The notes beneath the pieces are model-generated. The model ran no database searches and was not told the DNA's origin. It saw only the letters and a program-made list of their open reading frames with translations. The position numbers and the translations under genes are program-made. 64,000 bases of DNA from Riptortus pedestris. Lineage: Eukaryota > Arthropoda > Insecta > Hemiptera > Alydidae. Location: contig CM032228.1 of assembly GCA_019009955.1 (NCBI GenBank), positions 125,882,501 to 125,946,500 of the forward strand, read 5' to 3'. Below are positions 47,317 through 58,512 of this stretch, piece after piece. How positions within the stretch are numbered: position 1 is the stretch's first letter; every line of letters begins with the position of its first letter.

Positions 47317-48525
47317 GTCCGTCATGCGGGAGCTGCGTAAACTAAGAAAATTTCCCACGTATTTGCATTTATTTCAAAAGGTAAAAGTTCAATGAGAACA
47401 ATATTTGGTAGTTATGCTTCAAATAATGTGCTTCATAACATAACAGCTTACAGTTAATATGACATGAGTAGGAGGGGGGGGGGGTGTTTACTGAAGGCCA
47501 AAATCTATAAAATGCAAATATCTCGGTTAATAATCAAAGTAGGGAGAGACGTACATAACAACATTTATAGAACATTACATTTGAAATAAGATTGGTTCTA
47601 TAAAACTTTGCGATACGACGCTCCGAAATATCTCCGTTACTATAGTATACGTCGGATCGAAAAATTGTATAGAACTTGCCTTATTGGAAATTAAATATAC
47701 TATAATCTATATGGGGCTCATTTTAGCCGTATGAGTTAAAGCGTTGGCTTTAATCTCACATGGTAAACCTAGAGTGGCAAGTTCGGTTCCCGCCTGGGCA
47801 AATAGGAATTTATTTAATGGCGAACTCATTGACTAAAATCCTAAAAAGTCCCATCCTGGCTAGAAAAGGGTGGTAACCCGTAGAGAACCCGTCCCAGTTA
47901 GCAGCATAACGTGAACGTTAAGAAATAAATAAAATAAAATATACTATAAACATTGTTATATACAATCGATCTCAAATATTAACCAAGATATTTGCATTTT
48001 TCAGTTTTCAGCCATCAGCCAACGCCCTAATGCTAATGTATTGTTACATAAACAATACTCTGTTACATAATAAACCACATTATTCGAAGCTTAAATACCA
48101 AATATTGTTTTCAAGAGAACTGTATTAAACTAGATACGTCCAATATGTTCTGGTGGCAACCCCCCCCCCTTTCTTAATTTCTTGGACTACTAAAATTTGA
48201 TTGAAATAAAATTTATTCTGGTTCATTATTAATGACAGTACTAGATATAGTAAATAGTTTTCAATAAAATTAATATGTTATATTCTGATATATTTCGGTA
48301 ATTGTTTTTATTTCCGGTGAGAGGTAGGTAGACCTGTTTGAATACATTTTAGACGCTCCCGTCGGGAAGTTATTAAAATTGAAAGATTTCTTATTACCGT
48401 TTGTAGTTATTCTTAATACTTAATATTCGAGGTAGTGTTGTGTTACCAGAATGTAGATTTATCTATTGTTATACTCCACGAGGGAAATCTGCTTAGCTTA
48501 CGTATTTCCAGCGTGACAGACTTTT
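47317..48525. mobile_element. Two fused HINE copies, 5' ends outward
   Basis: A plus copy begins at about 47317 (TCCGTCATGCGGGAGCTGCG) and stops at 47640 within the CGGAGATATTTCG box. A minus copy continues from there to its 5' end at about 48525 (CAGCGTGACAGAC). Neither has a 3' hairpin. A SINE interrupts the minus copy. Confidence 0.6.
47706..47936 (+). repeat. tRNA-derived SINE with 13-bp target duplication, inside HINE
   Basis: Flanked by AAATATACTATAA at 47693-47705 and again at 47937-47949. The B box reads AGTTCGGTTCC and the tail AAATAAATAAAATAAAATA. The duplication shows integration by target-primed reverse transcription into an existing HINE. Confidence 0.9.
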
Positions 48526-49189
48526 ATTGTCCTGACATAGGGGGATTTATTGATTTATCAAAAATTAAGTAAGTGGAATAACGTATCAAATAACAATTAT
48601 AATATATTAAGTTTTCAAGAAGAATGATCAAGTAATATTTTTCGTTTAGACTCTAAATAACGGAAGTATTTGGGGGTTTTGATTTTATAATCCTCTAAAC
48701 AAGTCTTCTCCTGGTCAGGTTTCAGTTTTGTATATATATGTATATTTATAAGCTACCCTGAAAGAGGAAATTAGGACAATCATTAGTAAAAGTACCATTT
48801 TAAGCCGTTCATTTTCTATTAATTATTTACCAACTATGCTCATTACCAAATTTTTTTTAATATATGTTCACTTGTAAAACGTTCTCACTTATGTTAATTT
48901 TTGTCGTATATTTTTTTTACTATTGTTAATTGTCATTGTTTTTGTTGTTGTTACTCATTGTTATCTCTTATTTATTTTACTCTTGTTATTTCTGACATTT
49001 GAAAAGGCAAATCACCTTTGATGTGATGTCCATAAATTAAAAAATCCTTGCCAGGTTTTAAGTGTTAATGAACTTAATTTTTTTTGTTTTTATAGAAATG
49101 CTTACATATAGTGTTTAGTACCAATTAAACGAAAACTAAACCTCTATGGTAGTGAATGAAGAATGTATGAATAAATTTATACGGGCCTC

Positions 49190-49310
49190 AATTATAAAAG
49201 ATTTCTATTAAGGAAAATCATCCAATGAGGTTGTTCTTATAACTTAATTCTCGAAAACCTTCAAGTATCTATCGATTCCATCTATGAGACGGTGAAAATT
49301 AGGTAAACGG
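49190..49310 (-). repeat. HINE 3' end, degraded
   Basis: AAGATTTCTATTAAGGAAAATC hairpin relic, then the ACCTTCAAGTATCTATCGAT box. Confidence 0.5.
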
Positions 49311-49559
49311 ACCTCATTTTAGACTCGTCACTTGCTGTCTTTCCCTATGAGCGCATGGAAGTAGCTCTGATGATGGAGAAAATAGTCTTCGAAAGCGCTT
49401 AGCGCTGAAATAAAGACTTGTAAAGAATTGGACGTTTTTTTTCTCTCTCTCCAAGTGAAAATCACTTTTAGAATAGTTTTTATTTGCTTCATGATAGACG
49501 TAGATAAAATATTAGTTGAAGAAATGGTAAGTTCTTGTTCATCCCCTCCTCTTAGCCCA

Positions 49560-49780
49560 ACGTCACGACTCTCCCGTTATCACAACTTTACAACACTCTG
49601 AAAAAGAATGTAATAAGTTGTAACCAATCTTATTAAAAATGTAATTTTCAACAAATATTATGACAAAAATTTGCCTAGTCCTAATAACCGAGATATTTGC
49701 ACTTTTTAGTTTTCATCCTTCATTAAACTCCCACTCCTACCCATCTCAAATTACCTCTTACCCAATATATATTATGAATC
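49560..49780 (-). repeat. HINE internal fragment
   Basis: Boxes AATAACCGAGATATTTGCAC and CATTAAACTCCCACTCCTAC in minus order. Confidence 0.4.
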
Positions 49781-50420
49781 ATCCCATTTAGGAAGACGTA
49801 AAATGAGAAATATCCTCGTTATATGGCCATGATCATCAAAATGTTACATAATTAATCATGTGGTTTCGTAGGCCTCGTCGCTGGGCTTAATGAATGTTCT
49901 TCTTCTCCTTACTTGCTATCTCATCCAGCGCCCTCCTCATCACACTTCAAGGTGCGAAGTTTCGGTAGCTCTTCGGCTGCCTTCTTCTCGATACACATCG
50001 CCACCACTGTTTTTCTGGGTGAGTCGCCGTCCCGGAAATAAATTATTTATCTTCAGCTTCAGACCCAGGATTAAACAATAGTAGTGACGATTAGTAGTGG
50101 AGCTAAAAAATCCAAATATCTCGATTTATATTCAAGATAGAGAAAACATATATGTAAAAAAAAAGTATAATTTTTCCGCAACGGCCAGGTAACTGTAGGG
50201 GACTTATGGCATAGAAATTTTAGTTTTGAACAATAAATGAAAATGAGTTCTTAATCAATTCCTCTCCACTGGAGACTTCATATTTTTCCACTTCATATTT
50301 TTCACCTCAATCAATCCGAATCATACGTAGCACTATCATATAAGTCTAAATACATAACATCATTTGTCATAATATGCCTATCCTAAAAGCCCTTGAGTTT
50401 TATTACTATGAGTACTAATA

Positions 50421-50657
50421 TTGTAATTATTTGTTGTTATTAAATTTACGTCCACTTTATGCTACTTTGGCTAATTGGGACGGGTTATCTACAGTGAACC
50501 ACCGAATTATAGCCAGGGTAGGACTAAGGAATGTTTAAGTGAGTCCGTCACTAAATAAATTTCTAATGCCCAGGGCGGGAACCGAACACACCACTCTAGG
50601 TTTACCATATGAAATTTAAGACCAACGCCCTAACCCACACTGCCAACCTGAGCTCCT
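50421..50657 (-). repeat. tRNA-derived SINE with 11-bp target duplication
   Basis: GAGTACTAATA occurs at 50410-50420 and 50658-50668. The copy is in minus orientation, with its A-rich tail (TTATTTGTTGTTATTAAA on the plus strand) at the low end. Confidence 0.88.
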
Positions 50658-51029
50658 GAGTACTAATAAAATTGTTGACTCCTGCTATAATTTTAGCGTA
50701 TATTTCGTTTATAATTCGTTGTACGACAAAGGTGTATATGTCAAAAGTTACTCGAAATAACAAAGTAAACACCTTCTGTTATGTGCATGTTTGCCGAGAA
50801 ACTAATAGGAAACTAAATATCACGATTTTACATATCATGCATCTATTACAACCCCCTCTACTAATCGTTCCTAAAAATGCTAATGTAGATTATATTCAAG
50901 AAGGAGTTAATGCCAACCCACATGAGGAGTTTCATTGAGCTCGGTTGTTATTGTGCCCTTCAAAATTGATGATACCCTCTTAGTTTTTAGCGTACATCTC
51001 ATTTTTACTTCGTTATACGACAAAAAAAG

Positions 51030-51580
51030 TCCGTCACGCAGGGGCTGCGTAAACTAAGCAGATTTCCCACGTTAAGTTTTACAATAGGGAAATCTGCCTA
51101 ATAACAACTGTAGTAGTAAGAAACCTCTAAACCTAAAACATTATTTAGGGCGTAACAACCCAGTAGTTTCTAGCCCCAAAAAACAGTTGACCTAACCTCT
51201 AAACCAATTCAGGAGGGGCGAAGTTATAGAAACGGCCGCCAGAGCTCTCGCCGGAAAGTTCGAACATAGCCTACTGGTGACCAGTATCACGCAGAATACA
51301 AATGCAAATATCTCGGTTAATATTCAAGATACAGAATAAATGAATAGAACAATATTTATAGTAAATTTAATTTGCAATAAGATTTATTCTATACAATTTT
51401 TCGATCCGACGCATAATAACGGAGATATTTTGAATTTTCAAAAATCCCCCCTCTAAACCCCCCCTCCCACTGGTCCGATTTCAGCCAATAACGAACTTGA
51501 TCTTCCTTTTTACATAAAACGATTAAATTCCGAGTTTGGTAAAGATCAAACAAGAATTGCGACCGCTAGAGCGTTAACAG

Positions 51581-51677
<97 letters not shown>

Positions 51678-51814
51678 TATATATATATAATTTTGAACGG
51701 ACCTCATTTTCGTCATCTCCTGGGTAGGATCGATGGACATTTGAAGAAATTTTTCGAAACTCGCATCATGAGTACGACCTCAATAGCTGAGTTCCCTTAA
51801 GGGAAATCTGCTAA
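51030..51814 (+). mobile_element. HINE, full length (785 bp), inserted in a tandem-unit element
   Basis: 5' TCCGTCACGCAGGGGCTGCG with stem ACGCAG/CTGCGT, then CTAAGCAGATTTCCC. (TA)n at 51587-51690. 3' end TTCCCTTAAGGGAAATCTGCTAA. The host unit reads ATACGACAAAAA before and AACGTATATTACC after, which rejoin to the uninterrupted unit seen elsewhere without an obvious target duplication, as expected for rolling-circle elements. Confidence 0.85.
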
Positions 51815-52055
51815 AACGTATATTACCAAAGTTGCTTTAAATAACAAAATAAACCACTATCGTTATGTGTATCATTGCCGAAAATCCGATAGGAAACGAA
51901 ATATCGCGATTTTTCATTTCAGGCCTCCCTTATAACCTCAACTCCTGACCGTCTCAGAGAATATTATTATAACCTATAGTGTATGTTGGGTTTGTAGTAA
52001 TGTACGTACCAAGTTTCAAAAAAATCGGTTCTGTAGTTTGGGCGTGAAAAGGTAA

Positions 52056-52058
<3 letters not shown>

Positions 52059-52146
<88 letters not shown>
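52059..52146. repeat. (CA)n(TA)n compound microsatellite
   Basis: About 52 bases of CA then about 36 of TA, at the junction of tandem-unit copies E and F, which face each other. Confidence 0.95.
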
Positions 52147-52153
<7 letters not shown>

Positions 52154-52692
52154 CATAGATTAACATAGATTTTTTTCACGAAATTTCAAGATACTTTTTT
52201 GTCTCACATGGATGGCGTAGACACGATATCTGCTATTTGTGGTTTTGTTGTTCGTTTGTTTGTTACCTTTTCACGCATAAACGGCTGAACCGAATTTTAT
52301 AAAACTTGGTATGCAACCCACCTTAGACTATAAGCTATATTAATATTCTCTGAGACGAACAGGAGTGTGTGTTATAAGGGAGGCCTGAAATTAAAAACCG
52401 CCATATTTCGCTTCTTATTGGTTTTTTGGCAAATATGTAAGCAAAATGTTTGTTACTTAGAATAAGTTTTGATATATACACTTTTGCCGTCGTAAGTTTA
52501 AGCGAATATACACAAAAACTAGATCGGGAGTCAACAATTTTAAAGGGCATAAAAGACTGAACCAAACACAACGGACCTCTGTATGTAATTTACTATTAAC
52601 ACCTCTCTGATTATAAGCTATATTAAAATTGGAATAGGGGTGGGCGTTATAAGGGAGGCCTGAAATGAAAAATAGTATTATTTCGATTTCTA
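52147..52692 (-). mobile_element. TA-associated tandem-unit element, copy F
   Basis: Minus orientation. Tail (TTACCTTTTCACGCATAAAC, 52263-52282) and one unit plus a partial second, cut at 52692 by a HINE. Confidence 0.7.
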
Positions 52693-52833
52693 TTAGCAGA
52701 TTTCCCTTAAGAGAAATCAGCTATTGAGGTCGTACTCATGACGCGATTTTCGAAATTTTTCTCGAAATGACCATCGATCCTACCCAAGAGATGACGTAAA
52801 TGAGGTCTGTTCAAAACTGTATATATATATATC

Positions 52834-52932
<99 letters not shown>

Positions 52933-53000
52933 CTGTTACCACTCTAGCGGTCGCAATTTTTGTCTTATCGTTACCATACTCGATATTTAGTCGTTTTATG
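52693..53000 (-). mobile_element. HINE, 5'-truncated, with long (TA)n
   Basis: Hairpin TTTCCCTTAAGAGAAATC at the low end, a (TG)n/(TA)n tract at 52817-52931, then the TAGCGGTCGCAATTTTTG box. Lost beyond about 53000. Confidence 0.7.
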
Positions 53001-53429
53001 TGCTTCATGCTGAACTTGCAAAGCGTGCGACAGTGGAAATTGTGCGCAATCAAACTCTGACATATGTTGAAGTTATTGAAATGACTATGCACTGTCTATA
53101 ACTGCTAAACGTTACTTGGTAATGTCATTATAACAAAAGTTAATATACGTTAAAACTCAATATCATTTGTAGGGAGGGTTACGATCTCTTTCCCTAACTC
53201 CGCTTTTAGAATATAATTTTTTTTTTTTCACTGTTATTTATTTTTACCAGATAAATAAATTACTAGAAAATTTGAACTTAATAATGTTTTGAATAAATAA
53301 TTTGAGTAAAGCAATATTGATAACACTCAAGCTGGATCGGAAGTTGTCAGGATGCTAACACAGTTAATTGTGTTGACATATTTCCCGTGAAATGTATTTG
53401 CTTTCTACTCATATTTACTATTATGTGTA

Positions 53430-53757
53430 TAACTAAACTTGGTTTGGCTTTTGACAGGAAATATGTACATTATAGATGATATTTAATAATAGTAAAGGCT
53501 ATCCATGATTATGATTTGAATTATTCACGGTGTGTCAAACTGGAGAGAGAATGATTAGGGACTTATTTTTGTTTATTCTTCAAAACTAAAATTTAAATCA
53601 AGTCCCCTACCTGACTCTTACGGGAAAACAATTCACTCAGACGGGAAGTGTAGTTGTGAACATTGATGCCTTGCCAAAAACCAAATACCATTATTTATCA
53701 TTCAGCCTCAAATGATTACCCCAGCGATGCTTATTTTATATATATATATATATATAA
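53430..53757 (-). repeat. Tandem-unit element, long head only
   Basis: Reverse copy of the head of copy C (shared GAAATATGTACATTATAGATGA and CTTCAAAACTAAAATTT stretches), ending against a short TA run at 53737-53757. Confidence 0.55.
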
Positions 53758-53934
53758 ATAAACTGCTCTGTTACTATTCTGAGTGAATATTCAAGCGTAT
53801 GAATAACACTTTTCCATCATATATATGCAGGGAGGATTTGAAATGAGAAGAAATTATTTTATTGTAATACAAGGAAGTATAACTCTCCAGTTGAATGGTG
53901 CGTGTCAAACGTAATTTGGCAAGAGTACACCATT

Positions 53935-54057
53935 TTAGCAGATTTCCCTTAAGGGAAATCAGCTATTGAGGTCGTAATCATAACGCTTTTTTAGAAAATT
54001 TTATTAAAATTTACATTGATCCTACCCAGGAGATGACGAAAATGAGGTCCGTTCAAA

Positions 54058-54094
<37 letters not shown>

Positions 54095-54509
54095 CTGTTA
54101 ACGCTCTAGCGGTCGCAATTTTTGTTTGATCGTTACCAAACTCGATATTTAGTCGTTTTATGCAAAAAGACAGATCAAGTTCGTTAATGGCTGAAATCGG
54201 ACCAGTGGGAGGGGGGTTTAGAGGGGGGATTTTCGAAAATTCAAAATATCTCCGTTACCATACGTCGGATCAAAAAATTGTATAAACTCAATCTTATTGT
54301 AAATTAAATTTACTATAAATATTGTTCTATACATTTATTCTCTATCTTGAATATTAACCGATATATTAGCATTTTTATTAAATTTTGGGCCGGTATCGGA
54401 AGACTGAGTTTCCCGCCAAAAGCTAGTTAGCCCTTTGCCGTAACTTTTCGGCTTTCGTATGGAGATTTCTTTATTGTATAACTTCACGTGGGAAATCTGC
54501 TTAGTTTAA
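53935..54509 (-). mobile_element. HINE, minus copy of a head-to-head pair
   Basis: 3' hairpin at the low end (GATTTCCCTTAAGGGAAATC, perfect), (TA)n at 54059-54091, all internal boxes, and 5' subterminal GGGAAATCTGCTTAGTTTAA at 54490-54509. The outermost 5' hairpin is missing where the next copy begins. Confidence 0.8.
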
Positions 54510-54513
54510 GTCA

Positions 54514-55292
54514 TCCGTCACGCAAGGGCTGCGTAAACTAAGCAGATTTTCCTCGTGAAGTTTAATAATAGATAAACCTACACAGCGCCAACACAACACC
54601 ACCTTGAATATTAAGTATTAAGAATAACTACAAACGGTAATGAGAAATCTTTCAAATTTAATAACCTCCCGACGGGAGAGTCTGAAATGTAAACAAACAG
54701 GTCCTCCTAACTATCACCGGAAAGAAAAACAAGAACTGAAACATATCGGAATATAACATATTAATTTTATTGAAAGGTATTTACTATATTGAGTACTGTA
54801 ATTTATAATCAGAATAATTTTTATCTCAATCAATCAAATTAGAGAAGTCCAAGAATTTAAGACGGGGGGGGGGGCAAGAACATATTTGCATGTATCACGT
54901 ATAGTAAAGGTGTCTGGAAAACAATGTTTGGCATTTAAGCTTCGAATAATGGGGTTCATTATATAACAGAGTATAGTTTATGTAACACGAGTATAAGTGG
55001 GGGTTTACTGAAAGCTAAAAACTGCAAATATCTCGGTTAATATTCAAGATGGAGAATAAATTTATATAACAATATTTATAGTACATGTAATTTTCAATAA
55101 GATTGCTTCTATACACTTTTTCGATCCAACGTATAGTAACGGAGATATTTTGGATTTTTCGAAATTTCCTCCCCTGTAGCCCCGCCCCTCCCCCTTGTTC
55201 GATTTCAGGCGTTTAACAAACTTGAAATTTCAATTTACATAAAACGACTAAATATGGAGTTTAGTAACGACTGCTAGAGCGGTAACAGACAA

Positions 55293-55347
<55 letters not shown>

Positions 55348-55499
55348 GTATATATGTATATATTTATATATGTATATATTTATATATGTATATATTTATA
55401 TATGTATATATTTATCGTTAGATCGATGGACATTTGGAGAAATATTTGCGTCATGAGTACGATCTCAATACCTGTTTCCCCTTATGGGAAATTTGCTAA
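54514..55499 (+). mobile_element. HINE, plus copy of a head-to-head pair (986 bp)
   Basis: 5' TCCGTCACGCAAGGGCTGCG at 54514, (TA)n at 55295-55412 with TATG variants, 3' GTTTCCCCTTATGGGAAATTTGCTAA. It carries extra internal sequence (about 54580-54990) shared with the minus copy at 47641-48525. Confidence 0.8.
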
Positions 55500-55509
55500 A
55501 ACGTTTATG

Positions 55510-56110
55510 CCACTTTTAGTAAATAAGTTGAATCGAGAGATAGTAGATCCAGTGTCCACTAGAGATTTTGCTCAGTGAGTCTTTCACTAGAAACATTCCT
55601 TTTTGCCAGCGTGGGAATCTCTCAATACTCCTCAAGCTTCTGATTTAAGCATGAACATACATTGAACATTTTGAGCTCTATATGAAATTTCATTTCAAAC
55701 ATATATTCCTACAATTATTTGATCTCTTTGGACAAGCCTTAGGATTTCAAATATGAGAAGGTAATAACTAGTTTTGAAGAAGGTTATACAGCCTTCACTG
55801 ATTCAAATCGTTTATTTTAGTTTGCATTATTTTTTTTTGTGGATTGTTTATTTCTCATCTCTTTGTCACTAACAATTTGTGAGTCATTTATTCTACTTGT
55901 ATTATTACACATTCTTCTATTCTTGTGTTACTTTCCTCAAATTACCTTTAATTTTGTTTGTTCCATTTTAGATTTGAATGGTGATTTTTATTGGAAATTC
56001 ATTATTTAAAAAAATGATTAAAACACACAGAAGGCAATAAAAAAAAGGAAACTTCTGTTTAATATTGAATAGATCCCATGTAAGTCAGTCTGACCCTTAA
56101 TACTGGAATC
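55510..56110. promoter_or_regulatory. 5' flank of CNOT10, no recognisable core promoter
   Basis: AT-rich, with no clear TATA or Inr assigned. The last 90 bases before the start codon include TAA in frame at 56098-56100. Confidence 0.3.
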
Positions 56111-56115
56111 AATTT

Positions 56116-57942
56116 ATGAAGCTAATGAATTCTGAAGAACAAAAACTAGCTGCTGCAGCTCTTGCTGATTTTAATAGTAAGAAGTATTCATTATGTCTCC
56201 AACATCTTGCACTATTGGCATCATTGAAACCTAATAACCTTAAAGTACTACATAATAAGCATGTTGTAGATTTATATGCTAGTAATTATAAGAATTTAGA
56301 TGTGTTTCAGAAGAGCTTAGCTACTCTTTGTAATCAGGGTCGGATAAGAGTTCTTGAATCTGATTCACCTGATGATGTTGACCACTGTATTGTTTTTTTT
56401 AACCAGGCTGTTTTATATTACCATCAAAAGCAGTATGAAACAGCCTTCAATATTCTTGTTAAAGTGTTTTCCTTAATACAACCTATGGAAGAATGTTTGG
56501 CCCAAAAAACATGTTCTCTATTATTGGATCTATGTTTATTCTTGGAACAACCTGAAAAAGCTTTAAGTTACATTACGACAATTGAAAATCAGTTTTTGGG
56601 TTCAAAACCTCAGGAAGAAGCTACTAGTGATGGAACAACAAAGAAAGAAAAAGTCTTGCCTTTTAGACTCAATCTTCTCCAGTTCAAGGCAAAGGCATAT
56701 CTTCATTCAAAGTCATTTGATGCATGCCAAAAGGTTTTAGATTCTATATTTGCGAATAAAATACAAAATTTTTCTACCATATTGATGAAGGCTCATCTTT
56801 GTCTTCAGAAGACTAAATATGATGCTGCTTTAGATGAAATTATAGTCATTCAGGAAGATGTTGATAACTTCTTCAAACTTGGCGATGAAAGGATTCTTAT
56901 CTATTATAATAATATAGCAGTAACATACTACTATAATAGAAAAAGCCACCTTAGTCTGTTTTTCATGAATAAAGCTTATAATTTATACTTTAGTGTTATA
57001 GAAAAGCTTAAAAAAACTCCCAAGGAATCTACTTTAATTAAACCAACAATATTTCAAACTAGTACATTTCTGAAAATAATGTATAATCGAGGTGTAGCTT
57101 ACCTCAGTGCCAAGAAGCCAGCAGAAGCTTTTGATTGTTTTACAATTGCAGTTCAAGGTATGCTTCGATCTCCACTTATTTGGCTCCGTCTTGCTGAGTG
57201 TTGTATAATGGTTTATAAAAGAGATAATGAAGAGCTGTTCAATTTTAATCAAAAGAGGAAAGAGTTGGTTACTGGGAAAGTTGGGAGTGCGTCTTGTGCT
57301 AAAATATGCCTCAATAACAAATTATACAAAGATACAGCATTTAGTTCCGAAATGCAGTCTTATGCCGTTCCCATGCCTAGCCTTGAATTTGCAACAATTT
57401 GTTTGAGGAACTCATTTGCACTTCTTCCAAATGGAAATAACAAATTGAGACAAGGTGTTTTAGCAGCATGTTCTTATGTCCACCTAACCATCGGAGATCC
57501 TGTCAAGGCATATAAGTTTGCTAAGCTCCTCTCCGCTGAAGCTACTTCTCGAGTTTACAAGTATTTGGGAAGGCTTTATTTAGCCGAAGCTCTCTTTATG
57601 TTAAATAAATTCCAGGAGGCAATCGAAATCTTAAATCCTACCCATTTTGCTGACTGTGATCCCACTCCTGAGGTTCAACAAAAGTATGACTGGGTTCCAA
57701 ATACTCAAATTACTGCCCAAGCAGTTCTACATTACAACTTGGCTATACTTCTGACAATGAAAGGAGATTTGGAAAAAGCTTCGGAACTTCTTAAGCATGT
57801 TTGGTTATTTAAGGGGACTCGAAATGAAATACCAATTCATATCTTAGCTCTGGCATTGTACATTGAACTTGTGTTTGGTCGCATTGATGTTGCAAGAACT
57901 ATTATCAAGCAGAATTGTCCACATATATTTGATTCAAGTTGA
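56116..57942 (+). CDS. CNOT10: CCR4-NOT transcription complex subunit 10, single-exon
   Basis: 608 codons without interruption. An in-frame TAA lies 18 bases before the ATG, so this start is favoured. The protein is alpha-helical with tetratricopeptide-type repeats throughout: the N-terminal FNSKKYSLCLQHLALLASLK repeat, an FFNQAVLYYHQKQYETAF repeat near residues 94-112, IWLRLAECCI near 355, LEFATICLRNSFALLP near 425, and a C-terminal HYNLAILLTMKGDLEKASEL repeat. Order and spacing match CNOT10, which with CNOT11 docks on the N-terminus of CNOT1 in the cytoplasmic mRNA deadenylase. It is shorter than the roughly 740-residue human protein because inter-repeat loops and the C-terminal tail are reduced. 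No stop or frame shift is present, so it looks functional. The absence of introns contrasts with the ten-exon GH31 gene and could mean a retrocopy or lineage-specific intron loss. Confidence 0.93.
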   Translation: MKLMNSEEQKLAAAALADFNSKKYSLCLQHLALLASLKPNNLKVLHNKHVVDLYASNYKNLDVFQKSLATLCNQGRIRVLESDSPDDVDHCIVFFNQAVLYYHQKQYETAFNILVKVFSLIQPMEECLAQKTCSLLLDLCLFLEQPEKALSYITTIENQFLGSKPQEEATSDGTTKKEKVLPFRLNLLQFKAKAYLHSKSFDACQKVLDSIFANKIQNFSTILMKAHLCLQKTKYDAALDEIIVIQEDVDNFFKLGDERILIYYNNIAVTYYYNRKSHLSLFFMNKAYNLYFSVIEKLKKTPKESTLIKPTIFQTSTFLKIMYNRGVAYLSAKKPAEAFDCFTIAVQGMLRSPLIWLRLAECCIMVYKRDNEELFNFNQKRKELVTGKVGSASCAKICLNNKLYKDTAFSSEMQSYAVPMPSLEFATICLRNSFALLPNGNNKLRQGVLAACSYVHLTIGDPVKAYKFAKLLSAEATSRVYKYLGRLYLAEALFMLNKFQEAIEILNPTHFADCDPTPEVQQKYDWVPNTQITAQAVLHYNLAILLTMKGDLEKASELLKHVWLFKGTRNEIPIHILALALYIELVFGRIDVARTIIKQNCPHIFDSS

Positions 57943-58422
57943 TTCATTTAACAAAACAGTTTGATTTGCTGATCACTGTCTAGGTAATATTGATTAAATT
58001 AAATCATTGTACTATTACGTTTTTAATAATTTAGAAATATAACAATGTGCAGCATTCTTATTTTAAAAATTAAGTTATGAATCTTAGTTTTACCACTATC
58101 TTGTATTATATTATTGTGATAAATGTGTAAATTCATAAACTGTTATAATCTAATTTATCATTGGAGAGTAAATTTGAAATCACTAAACACTTGAGGAATT
58201 TTTGAGTATATTACTCCATGTATTTCAGATTTGTATCTTGATTCTTTTATATATGATGCAATTTATTACACTTAAAAGTTATAGATGTTCATTAGTTAGC
58301 ATGTTAAAAAATATATGTTTTACAATATATTTGATATTGTAAGGCAGTTTATCTTTATTTTCTACATAAATATAAACATATTCATTTATAATTGTTTGTG
58401 GTTCTAGCATGTTTTTTAGTGG

Positions 58423-58428
58423 AATAAA
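58423..58428 (+). terminator. Candidate poly(A) signal of CNOT10
   Basis: AATAAA about 480 bases after the stop, followed by a T/G-rich stretch (TATTTGTTATGTCTC). Confidence 0.4.
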
Positions 58429-58469
58429 CTGTATGAACTATATTTGTTATGTCTCTTGGATTTGGAAAA

Positions 58470-58512
58470 TTGGTTAGTTTATGCAGTCCCTGTTGGGGAT
58501 GTACATTTTTTT
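58470..58512 (-). repeat. HINE 5' end fragment
   Basis: GGAAAATTGGTTAGTTTATGCAGTCCCTG, eroded minus-oriented terminus just after the CNOT10 poly(A) region. Confidence 0.45.

Larger units (their letters stand above)
50200..52060 (+). mobile_element. TA-associated tandem-unit element, copy E, with two insertions
   Basis: The head matches the long head of copy C (GAAATTTTAGTTTTGAACAA, then AATCATACGTAGCACTATCA). One tandem unit follows at 50657-51020, then after a HINE another partial unit and the common tail (GGCGTGAAAAGGTAACAAAC) at 51820-52058. A SINE (50421-50657) and a HINE (51030-51814) sit inside it, so it is older than both. Confidence 0.65.

Noticed and set aside
57034..57252. Minus-strand frame opposite CNOT10
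   Set aside because: Antisense shadow of a well-supported coding region.
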